Numbered from the stretch's first letter, positions 11,937 to 27,134 are shown. The stretch is DNA of 64,000 bases from Morella rubra (GCA_003952965.2 CM025853.1:17780452-17844451), one strand, 5' to 3'. Program-made: numbers and translations. Notes: generated from the letters alone by a model not told the origin.

Positions 11937-12450
11937 GGCACTCTATCAAGGTGTCAGACAATTGATCAACTTAACAAAATATCTTAATTTTTGGACAAAA
12001 ACAGGGGATAAACCACTTGATAAACAGAGGAGGAATGAATAGGAGATGAAGATATCTCACCCACAAGATCTGGCTCATAGATGCTCGTAGAGGATTAATT
12101 TTCAGCGCGCTATCATCAAGACGACGGCCCTTAATCTCTAAACTGGCAATTTGAAGTGAGGGTAGTGAGAATACGGGCACAGCAGAACCTTTTATGTGCG
12201 CCCAGGAAAAAAGAAAACAACACCTTTATCATGTTCAGTATGTGCAAAACCGTATAAGCTTTTACCAGTGTTTCCCCTTTCCTTTCTGTTTTTCCAGACT
12301 TTTCCTTCTTCAAATTGGCTAGGCTTCGATGATATTTTTAGCTCCGAAATCCACCAAGGGTGAAAAGCAAATTAACCCTTTATACCAGACATCAGTGTTG
12401 AAACTCACGTGACAAGTGTACCAAGAAAAACACAGTCCATATCAGAGGAA
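11937..12450 (-). promoter_or_regulatory. 5' leader and promoter side of DUF868, left copy
   Basis: This is upstream sequence shared with the right arm (30223-30736). A GTGAGA donor-like site and a downstream AG, about 120 bp apart just before the ATG, could mark a 5'-UTR intron. The shared sequence stops at 12450, so any promoter further upstream differs completely between the two copies. Confidence 0.4.
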
Positions 12451-15400
12451 TGTTTGGTATGCGTTGTGACTTGAGTGAGTCTGTAGCCTATTTCCATCAT
12501 ATTAACCAGATTAGTTGACGCTTCTTCTTTGATTTTGTTATGAAATCATTACTCAGCTTATTGGATAAAGACCAGAACTGGCAAAACAATATAAGATCAG
12601 CAATAATCAAGGTATCTGTCTAATACATGTAGGTGGTCTCACTACAACTAGATTTGGCGTGCCTAATCCCGCAGAAGAGTCTTAGTTCAGATCATGTAGA
12701 ACAGGTAACCTGAGAACCATGTATTTAATACTATAATCTTGAGATTATAGACTTATCTGTATTTATTATCTATTGCTAGAATCTACTACCATAAAAGAGT
12801 AAAATAAGCATGAACTTATAAAAAAGCTGGCTATCGCACTATTATAATATTTAATTGTAAGAGTCGAACTCATACAAGACATTTAGGGTTCTTTGTCGAG
12901 TGATTTTAGTATAAATGTTTATCTTAGAGATAAGCATCTCTATGCATCATTGGGTTAAGATGAGCGGACTCATCATACTGTCTTACACTTGGTTTCCTTA
13001 TTAAGTATAATCACGTGGGAGAGAGTATTTTTTATGAAATGCTAACCATTAAGTTAATTTCTAAACTAGTTATCTTAATCACCGTATCTAGATCTCGTTT
13101 CAGGTTATGAAAGAGTATATTACTAACAATAACTGAACAATATAAACTAGGTCATAGAATTTTGCTTGCACAATATAAAGTACAAATGCATGTGTTATCA
13201 GTGGATTTTAAGCTAGCTCACAATTGCATGTATCTATCTAAATAATGCACATACCTTTTTTATTAAATAAACTAATATTAAATACATAAATAATTGGTAT
13301 CTATATGTTTGATAAAAGATTTAGATTTAGTAATAACCCTATGTGGAATACGTATAAAGAGTCTATTTTTTGAAACAATTGTAGAATAATTAATCTAAGA
13401 CATATCGACTCAGAAAACATCTTTCACATGAAAAGACCTACTTAGTCTTACTGTATTCGAAATAAATTTTCTCATTGAGTAAGGAAGAATGTCTGAATCA
13501 CATATGAAAGGTAAGTAAGGTATGCAGAAGCTATATGCTATTATATTTATTCACGATCTGCGTGTCAGTAGGTGAGAGTATTAGCAACCTCGAATGATAT
13601 AAGCATTAGAGTTGTACAAAAAAGGATAGAAAAATAAATAAAAAATACCAATATATCATCATACTATATTTGTGTGTCCTTCTTCTTATATACTCATACC
13701 TCATTAATGTCCAAGATGTTCTATGTTATAAAATATATAATATGGAGCATGTAGTTTACACAAAAATAAATAAATCTTTTTATTGGGACCTTGCACTCAC
13801 TCTGGGGCACAGGTCCTATCGTAAGGGTACACCGTTTGTGTCCTCACTGAATTAACGCTCACGTGACCGCCCAACTATGAGTTACTTGACCCTGAGTTAT
13901 GAACTCTCTTTGTACCAGGATTCAAAGCAATCAGTGAAAGGGGCGGCTTCAGAAAAAGGGCTGGCGGATATAATATAATGTAATTTAGAGGGATTTCAAG
14001 TCAGCACTATATCGGTCATTGGAATTGGTTAGCTAATCTTATTTTTTTCTCTTATATAATTTGAGAGCCTCCATAAGTCAGAAATTGGGAACTATACTGT
14101 TCATTGTTGAGCATACACAAATGGATAAATAATCCACTCCATGACTTGTTTCCTATTTATTGTCTTCGGTTCAGGCGCCGTTATGCTGCAGAATTATGAC
14201 TGTTTCCTCATTCCACGACTTTGCAGATTACAAGGGTTTATGTATTGTAGAGCGTGGAGACAGAAAAGAGGTAACTAGTATGGTGACTAAAGTGCGTCTT
14301 TTGAGAAGATATGTCAAGTTGATGTTCGTCTTACTAACTTACTCACTAGGAGATAGATAGGAGTTAGAGGGTAGGAAATTACTCCACTCGTAGACAATTG
14401 TTGAGTTTCGCATAGTGTTGATGTTATGTTTCTTTGAGTTTCTTACGTCCTAATTACGACCTTTGTTTTTGTTCGAGTTGTGACGAAGAGATTGGTAAAA
14501 AATGTCTTAACATTTAAATCGAGGATGAATCGCACCAGCTCGAGCTTCACTACAGTCTCCAATTACAGCATAATTTATACATAGAAACAAAGAAAATCAA
14601 AAGCCAATTCTCCTGGGGTCAGTATTAATGCGGACCCCCTTTTTTTTTATTTTATTTTTTTGTTATTTCTAAGGGCGCCGAAAGTTGGTTATCTCCTAGA
14701 CAAGAAGATATTATTATATTTTAGAATTAGATATATTTTTATCTGAAGGTCAGACACTTTTGGGGAGATGTCTAAAACACTCGCATTCTATTAGATTGCT
14801 CTTGACTATCAGCTCTACCCCTAATTACTTCTTTAGAGAGTCAAAAGAGGTACAATATAAGAAAATATGAAGAGTAAAGAAATGAAGGTGAAGATAGTGT
14901 CTACTTCGAGGAGAGTGACAATGAATTGCACGTCTTTACCGTCCAGCGTCGCGGTGCAGCTTCGATGAGAGTGTATAAAGGCTAGAATATCAAGAACTAC
15001 ACTTTTCATAACTCTCTCTGGGTATCTGCCTAGCAAATGAACTGCCTAGTACGTATTCACACAACGATCTATTACCACCGATGAGCTGAAATAAGAAAAG
15101 GGTTCTTTTGAGTTAATCAACCTATGACTGAGTATAAATCAGTGCTGTGACTAGCAGGTTGTAGCAAGGCCACAAATCATTCGTATAGTGAGTGTATGAG
15201 TCCACAAATCTCTCATCATCACAGTGATTACTCGTTGTTTGTAAACTATGCCTCTCTTGTATTTCTTGTTCGTCTCTTATGGCCCAGTCTCACTCAGTGA
15301 CATCCTTGATCGGCCTGCTTGCACAATACGATACTCAACTACACATGATTCAAGGTCTGGGTTCTTCTTTTGCAGTTAATATAGTGAATTGTTATGTTCT

Positions 15401-18400
15401 AATAACTTATTCATGTATGGTAACTCGAGAACGTCACATATACCCACTTTTTCTACATGTCACTTGTGCTCGCGTTGTACTCAAAGATGAAAAATTATGT
15501 ATTTCTCTCGTCGACTTGTGATGATGGAAACGGAGTATGCGCACACTGCAATCGCTCACGCGTGAAAAGCGGTCTAATTGAGAGATAGTTCCAATTCATT
15601 CAGGCCTTTTCATGATGCTAGAACTTGTTCTTTGTCACTCAAAAATCGTAGGAGACTTGTCCCCCTGGATAACCCTAAAAAGCGCTTATGTGCTGTGAGC
15701 AGTATGATATCATCTGCTCGTAAACTTAAAATTTGTACTAGTATCGCACATCGGGTTCTTCACACATATATTGTAGCATTCAATTGCTTACTTTTCGATC
15801 AGAGTTGATCAATGCATCGTCAACATGATGAAGCACATTACTTGAGGGCGCATCTAATATTTCTTGTCACATTGTGCATGCAGAGATTGTGATGAACGAG
15901 GAAGGCTAAGTATGGAGACACGCAGTCTTTATATGCAGTATAGATCTACTCGCAAAACTTGTTTATGAGAGCAATATAAACGCGTTTTCAAAATCATTAT
16001 CAAAGTACTCAAGGGAAGCACACTTGAGATTCCATCGGAGCAGCTCACGAACTCGAGATACTATAGGCTCTAAAGGAACTTGTACGGATATTTTACCGCA
16101 AAGAACAAATCGACCAAAGTAGCTCAATATAACTTTGAAATACAACTTATTCTTACCTTGATATACTAGCTGTGGTCTGCCTGCCAGTCAATCAAAACAA
16201 AAGACATGCTAAGATGAGAAACTTGGTTGAGAAATAGCATTGGAGAAGAAACGAAAAAAGCATGAAAATGTATTTACATATATATATCTTGTTCTATATA
16301 ACGTATTATAAACTAGATGCACAGTGAAGCTATACGCGTTCGAGTGTAGCACATATGGACTCGATTCCTTGGGTCTAAAAGAGACCATATCACCATAGTA
16401 TTTCATAGGTTATGTCATAGAGATCCGACGCCTATGTTTTCTGTCTCATTGTAATACACTCATTTTTTCGACCGGTAAAACCAGAAAGGTACATATCTTG
16501 GACAGTTACAATAAGTAACGTGATTTGCGCCAATCACTGATAGCGCACAAGCTCTCTTTATCCAGGTGGATTTATTGCTAAGTATGAGCCGAGATAATAT
16601 AATTCCTGAATGAATCTTCTTCACATTCAGCAGAGCCATAAACGATTTATGTACCTAATCCTCAATTGTATTAAGAGCTTAGAGAAAAGGTAGGCCTCAG
16701 CTGCTCACGTACTCGCTAATAGCGAAACGTACTACTAAATATGAGAAGACACTACAAGGCTTAATTGGTTCAGTCTATACTGTGTCACCAAAAAAAAATT
16801 CAACTCTCTCTATCAGATTAATCATGGCGAAAAGCCCGTACTATAACTAAGACATGTAAATTGTTTCGTTTATGCTACTGTATATATATTATACTGTTTC
16901 TGATTTCTTCTCTAAACCTGCTGAAGCTAAAATCCTTTACTGCCTTCTAATTCGGTGATCAAGCTCCAGGCTGAATTAATGGTAAGCCTCCATGATCATA
17001 TGGATAAAATGCACAACTGTACCATTCGGGCATCAAACTGTAATATCAGCATCACCTACTGTGGTAACTTGAGTGAGGCCCACAACCACTCAGTATCTGA
17101 ACTCAACTAGTTGTTCTATATGAAGTCGGTTCCGTATGCTCTAACTCATGAGAGACTGCGCATTAAGTACCCCTGACAGGATAAGGCTTTGCGGGAGCAA
17201 AACAGCATGCTTGAAAAGAAGGTGACCTTTTAATAATAGCAAATGCCACCTACTCCATCTATCTCAACTCACTTCCCTGAGGCTTCCATCACGAGACTTC
17301 AATCGACAACAGTATTTCTCTTCAACCTCGTGATATTCAGAAGAGTAGCGAGATAGAAGATATCGCATTATGTAATAACACTTCGACTGCTCTATCGTTT
17401 CCGTTCAGCACAACACACATTCAAGTGTTGAACTAAATTAGTGATCGAAAATATAAAGAATGAAACTAACCCCATATCATGCGCATATTTTCAGCCGTTC
17501 ATGCAAAACTCATACCTCTCTCTGCTTAGTGATGACCTCATTCCCTAGACGAGTCGTGCCGCTCCTTCACCACTCATACTCAAATGCACAGGCCCTATAG
17601 AAATCGACTCCAGAGTGTGGATAATAACGACACCTCTCTCTCTTCTCTCTTCCTCTAATCAAGGTGCTGATCACTCTCACAGTCTACTCACATACAGAAA
17701 GTGCTATGTTATCTGCCTGTCATTGCATGTCGGCTCGTATCATACGAGAGATATTAAGTGTCAGTGTTTTTAACCAATGATAGTAAATACGATATAAATA
17801 TGAATAAAACAAAATAGAGGATAGATAGAGTCAGCTCGATTAGAACGAGGGCATGAAAGCATGGTGTTCATACTGATACTGACTTGGCTCTGTTCCTCAA
17901 TTATAGCCAGTTACAGACTAACAAATAGAATTTTGGGAGTAACTCTAATAAGTAGCAGAAACTGAGATATCTAATTATTTAATCTAGAGTTAATAGAAGA
18001 CAAAGAGGCGAGTGCTTTCAGGTGAGCCTAAAATACAAGACAAAATCAATATGTAACTACAAATGGTTGGTTAATATACTTACCATAGTTGAGAAAATGA
18101 CTCGAGAAACGCAGGACGTTCATTTTCCAACTTCGTAAATGGCGAGATCGAGGACAAATATGACAATAGCAGATGAGAACGGGAGGGTATAGAGTTAGCT
18201 CAACATAGACCAAAATGGTTGGCCCGCCTAAAAATAAAAAATTGTGAAAATATTGCCTAACCTCAACGACGAGAGGCCACAATCTGGCGGTCTAATCTAG
18301 CACTTACTCAGCATTATTGTGGAGGAGTTGCAGACCATTTCATATTGAGTCAAAGATTTATATATCTCATCAATCCTTTTATAGTATAAACTGTGATATA

Positions 18401-21400
18401 AATAAAATATATTCCATCTCGTGAGGAAGAATAAATGGAATATGAGGTGCAGTGGAGCACGTCCCATATCTCCGCAACATAAATGTCCTATCCAATTATG
18501 GAGTAAATTACCAGATTGCACATAATCGCTAGAAAATAACTGTAACATCCTTAAATAAGAAGACTGCTTGTTAGCAGCAAAACCTCACATATAGTGCCAG
18601 AGTTCTTGTGATTTACTTTTAACCGCACTTCACTTTACGTAACGAATAAATCATGTCTTTATCTGACTAATAAATACAGCAGCTTTTATAAGGACTCCTT
18701 CGTTAATGAGACTAACGGAAGACATCAACACTAGACCTGCTGTGACTCATATAAAAATTAATTATTATAGTACCAAAAAACCAGATTAGAGAGAACTAGA
18801 TAAGAAACATGTATGTGCAGTCTAACTTTTATCAGACGTTTATGTGATAATAGAATCTATTGCAATTGACGGGAGCATGTGTGGAGTGAAATATTGTGCT
18901 CTCTAATCATAGCGTCACATCTATCTTAACACGTAATATCATCATTGAGAGGGCTACATAAAAAAATAGCATAATTGTCTTATAGACATCGGTTCTTAAT
19001 AGACTAGAAATTTCAGAAATTAGGGCACAAGTATTAGGAGACTAGTGGATACAATCTTTCACTATCGGTTGAATACATAATAGTAGGTCAGAGATGGTAT
19101 CTTGGAATATTGCTAGTTTTTGTGAGAAAAGGAGAGCACAAAAAAGTTACTAAATCGATTTTATTATATTGAGAACAACTAACACATTGTATAAGACTGT
19201 CGATATACTCTAGTGCAATAACTAGAGCTTCCTCATATACTTCATTCAAGATTCAGCCAGAGTCCACAAGACGACAAGTGTGCTCGTGAAAAGAGGGCAA
19301 CTTTCGATACCAGGGCTCTCGTCTTTGTAAACAGACCTCTCTTTTTCTGTCTCGGTGTCTTCGGTTTCATCTCTAACCATCTCCTCTTAATTTCGATATT
19401 CAATGTAATATTAGCATTCAGACCAGAGCTCCACGAAGATCTACCACGAGTGATAGCTAATCTGCTGGAACAAGCCTCTTACTTTGCCGCCATCCAATTG
19501 GTGCCATCTTAATAAGACGACCGTTCCAGAAAAACACTCAATCTTGTCATAATCATCTAACAACCCACAAATATCTCATATATATGTGCAGAGATGTCTT
19601 ATTATGAATTCTCTAGTCACATACTCTTAGAAAGTATGTCTACGCCTCCCGTTTGTTCTATTAAATTGAGGGCTCTTTTAAGCTTACACACAACTACACA
19701 CAGTTGGGCTCGCTCTATGGACTAATCAACACGGTTACGTCTCCTTCTATGGCAACTATAATAATGTTCCAACTGAGAATCTGGTCGATAATATTACTTA
19801 TATCTCACTGCACTGAGGAACTTCTGGATAGTCGAGAGAGAGCTCATGAGTTCGTGAGCGATAGCGTTGCTATAGCTACGACATTTTCTTGCTCTTTTCT
19901 GAGAGTGTAGTTACACAAAGACTTATCCATATGTTCCAGGCGATGGACGCAGATCACGCGAGAGGAGTGCTTCGGTGCGGTGTTAATAAATCGCCTTCGG
20001 CAGGATGAGGCGGTTACGCTTGTGATTTCGCGATACTGAGCACATTGGTATCAGCAACGGTGAGGTAATTTACAATTTGGTGTAAGAGATAGTTCCACTT
20101 TTGGCCCCACAACTTGCCCACTAAGAAAGTCAAGAAAATTAGAGGGAGCGGATAATGAGAGTGCGAGCCGGACCCGCGCTCGACGAAGTTCGTCTCTGAT
20201 ACACAGGAACCACGACTACCCAGTAATTGCAGAGCTCTGGCACCAATACGTGTTATATACGAATCATAGGACCGAACAGAGAATGGGTATGCGATATGGT
20301 CTCTTATCTGCTGCGAGTCTGTCGTATTACTTAGTTACTGCCATTACACGAATCCCAGAGAATGTGCAAATGCCGGAGAGAGCATATGACACATTGTTGG
20401 TGAGTGAAGAGTCTGATGTGACTCATAGAAAGGAAAACTCTCGCCCACGCACGGCCCGGAGGGGTTTGTGGGTTCAATCAATAAATCCGCATATTTTGTA
20501 ATTGGCGTGCTGCGAGCCGGTCATAGGTCCAGACATCTCGGTTGAAGTTCCGTGTATTATGTCTCGTTTGCGGTCCACTTATACAGACCGTACCGCTGAT
20601 CCATCCTGGAGTGGAAATCTTCTCATATAATTGTTTTACAGTAGGGTCACATCAATTTTATTCCTGTTACGTGGGATCGATAGTACGCTACACCTCCTAC
20701 TGAGAGATTGACTTCTACTTGATTCTCTCTGAACTTCTTCGTATTCCTCTGCTCTTGATGTTGACTCTAATAATAACGCCTTTTGTTCCGCTTCCTTAAT
20801 GTGCGTTCTACTCTTCTGTCGAGGACACTAAAAAAAGAACGAAGACTCAAGTCTCGTTGCTCTCCACGGATACTTTCACTCTCATGCTCTCTCTCCTTCA
20901 CTAACTATGTCTTTTGCTCATTGATCTCTAAATGTGGGGAGTAAGAGTGACGCAAGAACATTTGTTACGGACATAAGCTATACTTATTTTAAAAAATAAC
21001 GGTTCTATTAATTATATTTACTCTGTGTAGTGTTTGACATCGTAAGAGGTTACGAATGCTAATATGTATCGTATTAGTCCTATTTTAATCTAGTTCTAAA
21101 TCATACTAAAATCTAGAAATGACATCATCTTAATGGAAGTGCAGATGTAAAGAACTATTCTTACCTGAATAGTCTCAATTCTCTGAATTGTTCTGAATCC
21201 CGTAAATATAGTATGAAAATAGATACACTGTATATCAGACTAATCATCAAAAGATGATTCCTCTCGTCAGACTTTCACATGCAATCTTTACTGTGAAGTA
21301 GCTTGAAGACTAGCTCTCTCTTTACCTAGTGAACCTCAACTGAAGACTATGTGCCCCTAATAAGAGATTCTTTTGAACGTAAACTTTTTTTATTTAGTAA

Positions 21401-24400
21401 CAGAATAGATGAGACCATAAGAACGCATTATAGACTATTAGTATAGATAGACGCTTAGACTCAATTTGGTTTATATCATGATTAAATCTTCCGAACATCT
21501 TTTTCCTTCTCCCCAAAAGTTTATAAGCCCAAATTAGGAATTAAGCTGAGAATGAACTATTATGTAGTCATGATAAAGTCGGTAGGGAGCTTAGCATGCT
21601 GAGCTAGATCTTTTTATAAGACTCAAGGCAAGTGCACGAGACCAAAAGTCATAACAAGGCTTTCATTATATATACGAGGATGAAAGTAAGTGTGTTAATA
21701 TATACATATTGTATCTTGTACAATGCGAATAAAGGATTTTGTACACTAATTTATTTTATTGAAATTGTTTGCGATTTTGCAATAACGTGTGTATATAGAG
21801 ATGCGAGTCTTTTTACAGTAGTCATAATCTATTTTCTGGAGTCCTACTGAAGTCACTGCTATATTCAAGAATTGATATATTATTTTCCAGGTGAAGTCAC
21901 ATCTTGCTCGAGAAAATATATAGAGAAATTTAGTTCAAATGGAATAGATACGCATGTAGAACGGATATCGACGATGAAGCTAAAACAAATAGACGCGGTT
22001 CCTCATTATGAAAAAATGAGAACAAGATTGATCAATGATGGAGAGTAAGTTTATACAAGAGTATAACACGGTCATCACTTGATATGAGTTTAAAATATAG
22101 ATCACTTACTTGGCCCTGTTCTGGCCTCATCGGTATTTAAGTCAAGATTTAGGATCTAGCTCCACCCAATTAAAGTCCTGCTGCAGTCCTTAAGCTCAAG
22201 TGCAAGGTGTAATAACGCCTCTATAACAAAATAACGAACTCAGGGTTCTCCTGAGAGTATAGAGTTTACCACGAACGCTTCCACGGGACACCTAGCACGA
22301 TATGATATTGGTTTTATTAGGCTTGCTAGAATGTGGAGTTTTTCATTTCGGGCTTCTCTCTATCGAAACTATTAACCTTATGCTCTTGAGGGCTGCTACT
22401 TCCTCTCTCTCACGAACCAGCTAGAGTGTGAGTTGTCTCATCCCGTCGAGTCTTGACATGTGGAGATTATGTAGAATAAGATCGACACTAAACATATTGT
22501 ACGAATACACCGAGATGTGGAGATGGATAATCTAGAGCGGTTATCCTTATTCTCCATAGGTTGGTGATAGAATTGGATATGTCGAAATTTATTAAGTCGA
22601 GCGCGTAGGGTGTAAGATTTTCCAAAGCCCCCCTATTGGTAGGAGCTTTAACAGATAAACTAGTAAGAAGCAGCCATATAATATTGGGGATACACTAACA
22701 AATAGGCCCGAGTATAACATACGTGCATTATGTTTGAATCGAAAGAGAGACATAAAATAAAATAAGAAGAAATATTGTCTAGTAAAATAATTCGTTGATT
22801 TTATATTGAAAGTGTAATTTTACTTTCACACAAATATATGACCATTTGCATATAATAAATTATTAGATAATGAATCATCTTGAGTGACCCTTAAAGGTCA
22901 AAAAATCAAAAGAGAATTTTTGAATAAATTGTGATATATTTATTATCCTGATGAATATTCATCTAATCGTTGATATGGTTTAGTGTATTTTTATATATTA
23001 TTAAGACTATAATTGTTCTAGATGTGACCCACAAAACACCTTCGATGAAGGTCTACTACTATCGTCATAACACATCACTCCTATCACATTACAATTAATT
23101 CGACCACATTATTTACTGTTTTACCATACATATCTCAAAACATGATCGATCAGTCTATAAGACTTTATTTTATATTAGAGGCAAGTTTGGTTATAGATAG
23201 TGATTGTGTTCCCTACACAATGACTGTTATAAAGAGTTTGTTACAGCATAGATTTCTCCTTATATAGAATGCACATGACCAAAGATTATTGCAACAAACT
23301 CTACACTATCTCTCGTTTTTCAAAGAACACACAAATAAGTTTATTCTATATAAAGTATTCATAAGAATAACTTTAAGGCTTGGAGAGATGTGATATTTGA
23401 ATGCGATAATGTGTATTTATCTAATGGAATTTATCTAAAAATTGATAATCTTTATGTAATAAATTCATAGTCATATAGAAAATATTGTTATAGGTATAAT
23501 CAATGCTTTAATTTGTGAAGACTAGTAAAGAAGGAGGAGAGTTCTCCTGTCTTAACATTAAACCATGGCATAATTGAACTTCCATAAGTGAAACAGATAT
23601 AATCTTTATTATGTGTTAGATATAAATGTGTTTAACTATATTTTAATGAAGTATTCTAAATACATAGTCCAAGGATAATGAGCACTATTTTCTTTCTCTT
23701 CAATATTCTTTATTTTCTCAGGATTTTACCTGTGACTTCTATAAATATATGTAAATAGAGAAATTTCACACATAGTGAATGCTTCGATAAAAGTAATGTG
23801 AGAATACACCTCTGAAGAGTATCAGCCGAAATAAAACTATATTTAGGTAGAACTAAGCGTATAATTATGAATACTCTTACAATATAGCTCAATACTTGAT
23901 GGTCCTACTAACAACTGCTTGTAGAGTTCTATATGACTTGTTCGTCTGTCACAATCTCAAAATTAGACCTCTGCACGAACAGGAAAAAAAGGGTATATGC
24001 TGCCTACTAAATCATTGTGATGGCTAAGACCAATAGGCTGGCTTAGGTTCTCTTCTTGTTTGAGTTTATTTGTCGAGCAAGAAGAGAGAAAGAATTAAGA
24101 AAGGGGAACAAAACTATTAAAAAAACAAAACAGAAAAAATGCCCTCGTAGAACGCTGTGAGATCAAAGGCGAAGTCACAGACGGTGCCAGGAGAGTAAGA
24201 GGAAGGCAAAAATGAATCGGAGCATATATCTATGAGAGATAATTTCGCTGTGAGCCGATCCGAATTGAAAGGCCAAACAATTATTGAAGGAGTATGTGGC
24301 AGACACGGTATCTCTCTGCTTGAACGACGGTGAGGATATACGCGTCATCAAGAGGTAAGAAAAAGCGAGTAAACAGACCTCTCCGGAGAGAACCTCTGTC

Positions 24401-26350
24401 TAATTTGAGGACCTCAATTCAAGGTCAGAGTGCTCTTCACAGAATCAAGATTGTGATACGACGGTCCTAAAATTACTTCATATTCTTGATGTAACGATAG
24501 ACTGCATGCAGGGTCAGCACGAGAATCTCTGTGCGGGAAGTAGAGGTGGATCGTAGATCATTCTAGGTGTGAGTTGATCAATGCCATTCTTACGCCCTCC
24601 ATCTCACAGACAATGTGGTAACTCTCCTGCGGTCCACGCACTGACTAGTTTAGTTAACACATCTCTATACAAGAAAGTATCCATCTTACCTTGCTCATCA
24701 TTCGGTATAAGTTGCCTTCTCTCATAAGCGGTGTATATAAGTTATACCCAAAAGAAATAATTCTGTAGCATAAAAGCAGCATATCTTGTACTATTAAAAA
24801 TGGACAATGAATTTCATATAATAGGCCAGTGATTAACTAAACCTTATAACTGAATCTCATGTCATTTAGTACGCCTACTTAATTGGCAGTCTTCCTAAAT
24901 ATTACAAACTTGACCTTACTCGGAAAGTGCCAATGTGTCTTAAATCACCAGAGCAACCAGAGAAATACCGAACAGTACACACCACCTCACGACACAACCA
25001 CACAGAGTTATCTACATCTTCCCTTCGATAGGATGCTTTTCTATGTCGATATATGCAACGCATTGCAGTAGAGGAGAACCTCGCCACTTATATCAGAGAT
25101 ATTAGCAAATTTTGAGCAAGTGTAAACACAAGTGAGCTGTGCGTCTTACAGAACGGACAGACACTACTAATGAATCCTAATGAGTTTGAGAGTGTATTGG
25201 GTGAACAGGCGTGACCTCGAGAGGTAACAACGCGACGATCTGCTTTCAATCACGCAGTGAGAGGGTAAAATGTAGTAGTCGTGAGGGGTCTCCTCACTTG
25301 TCAAGCGATACAATATAGAGGAAAACATTGATGTGGGAATAGATGGTAAACACCAGGATCCTTCTGAAGATACATCTTTTTTTCTGCCATCCAGATCGTG
25401 ACAAAGAATCGCTGCTCTCTATGCAAGAGTTCAAGCACGCAGCATAAAATAAAGCCTATTACACATTTACCGGGTTCTCTTAAATTCCTTCGATCACACA
25501 ATTATCAATCCAATAGTATGTTACTTTATTTATAGTTAAAATAGGTGTCAAGTTGAGTGGTTCGATGTGTATTATGCTGACCCAAATATTATAGCTTGAT
25601 GAGGGTATCTTTCGGAGCACTAATTATGAGTATATAAGAATAATCAGATGACAAGTATCTTTATCAAAGTTTGCTTAAAGTTGTGCGACATGTACTCTAA
25701 TGTATTTGGTTTTAGGAATTTTGGATGTGAACGCTTCTAGAGCAGATCTTAAAGGAGTGAGAGGTGCTCTTTTTTTGAGCGTGAGTGGAAGATGGTAATC
25801 GTAGCTGAGAGCCTCACCAAGTAAAAGTATGACTGGAGGCTGAAGTAAGATTTTCGTTAGCCTGAGCAGATTTTGCAAACCGCACGTTAATACTCTTGAA
25901 TACAGAAGATAAAATTGACTCTCGTTAGAGCAAACTGTGAGCGATGTGATCTGTGGATAGTTGTTGGGGTAAGTTGAGTTCATATCTCTTAAAATCTCTA
26001 GCATCTCTGAGTTCTAAGTTTGACGATACTTATTTAGAGAGAATACGTGCTGATTCTGTCTGCGCGCAGTCTGCGGTTTTCTTCTATCCCAAGTGTATAC
26101 ATGACACGAATTTCTCTCTACGAGGGCTTCCTGTATGGGCCAGTTTTTCTTGAGGAAGGTTACACGATAGACTATTATTAGAGGAACCCACCTAAGAGGG
26201 CGAAGATGAGATGTCATCAATGTACTCTAACTTGCATTAGCAACAGATTATGGGCAGAAGACACCATTTTCATAAGAGAAAATCAGTCTGTTATGATGGT
26301 ATTTCCTCTACATACCAGAACATAAGAGCTTGACACAAGTATGCAGGCTG
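12451..26350. other. Anomalous gene-free block, suspected low-quality or unpolished sequence
   Basis: About 13.9 kb with no recognisable gene, exon, tRNA or transposon. The longest open frame is about 110 codons with no family features. It has far fewer long A/T homopolymers than the flanking DNA. It is rich in CTC/GAG-type words, and CpG is common in parts (for example 15400-15600 and 19900-20600), unlike the neighbouring plant intergenic DNA. It is also patchy: about 22700-23950 is very AT-rich. Its left edge coincides exactly with the end of the inverted repeat. The right edge, about 26250-26400, is where normal-looking intron sequence of a truncated PP2C begins. An error-rich long-read patch fits best. 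Genuinely decayed repeat DNA is the alternative. Confidence 0.6.
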
Positions 26351-27134
26351 TTCTATGTCTGGCACTTAGACACGTCCAGATATTTCAATACCTTCGAATT
26401 TAAATCTGTAATTAACTCTGGGATACATGGTTTACATGTTCTTCTAATGGATTTTTGACGAAAATTTTAAGTTGTTAAAGGTCTGTCTAGTTGGTTTTCC
26501 GTTAGTCTTGGTCTATAAAAGCTGCTGCTATTTATAGCTCGAAAAGACTGAATTATTGGTCTAGTGATGGAAGAATGATAGACTGGATTTGGTTTTCTGC
26601 AAGCCTTATTTAGATGTTCTATTTCTCTGTTTTGACTGGTCCAATGGGATGACTGCAGCCTTTATTCTTTTTTTGCTCGGTGAACTTTTATTAGTAAAGT
26701 TTCTGATAAAGGGCCAATGACATCTCACCTCAAATATGCTTAATTTTGACCATGTGGGGTTCGCGTACAACTATTTCACAATTTTTTATTTTTAGCTAGG
26801 CCAACCATTTTTGGTCTATGTTGAGCACTAAACTTTATATAGTTGCTATTTATGATCCATACAATATAGTCGTGTTTTCCATTTGTGATCTCTGTAGTGA
26901 TTACAAACCCTGTTAACGCATTGGATTTTAGGCCACTTTGACCCCTTTGTTCATTTAGATAATTGGAAAGCAGTATTCTCTCATAGTACTCGCAAATATG
27001 TATGGAACTTTTAGGAAGCAGCATATGTTACACCTGCTTCTCATGCCCGTTCATTGTTTCTTTCTTCTCTTTTTGTTTTTCATTTGTTATTTGTATTGTG
27101 AAAACACTAAATTAATTTTTGTGAAACCATGCAG
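26351..27134 (+). other. Intronic sequence upstream of the visible PP2C exons
   Basis: This is normal-looking AT-rich DNA ending in a GCAG acceptor at 27131-27134. In related PP2C genes the exon with the DGHGG motif precedes this intron. I looked for it here and in the block to the left and did not find it. Confidence 0.5.

Larger units (their letters stand above)
1..12450. repeat. Left arm of a giant inverted repeat
   Basis: This whole segment recurs in reverse complement at 30223-43087. Paired coordinates sum to 42671-42673 over most of its length and to 43088 for the outermost part (left of about 1400), because the right arm has an extra 417 bp. Exons, introns, the tRNA and intergenic DNA all match, with differences mostly of 1-6 bp. 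Homology ends sharply at 12450 (...atcagaggaa), which pairs with 30223. The outer limit cannot be seen because position 1 is the window edge. Such identity through introns implies either a very recent duplication or one locus assembled twice. Confidence 0.97.

Noticed and set aside
19900..20600. GC/CpG-richer patch suggesting bacterial or organellar insertion
   Set aside because: No bacterial-style ORFs, ribosome-binding sites, rRNA/tRNA or plastid gene fragments could be read in it.
25675..26004. Longest ORF (109 codons) in the anomalous block
   Set aside because: No motifs, no splice context, and surrounded by sequence with stops in all frames. This length is expected by chance in 14 kb.
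12451..26350. CRISPR-like or satellite array
   Set aside because: Scanned by eye for regularly spaced repeats; no unit recurs at a constant spacing.
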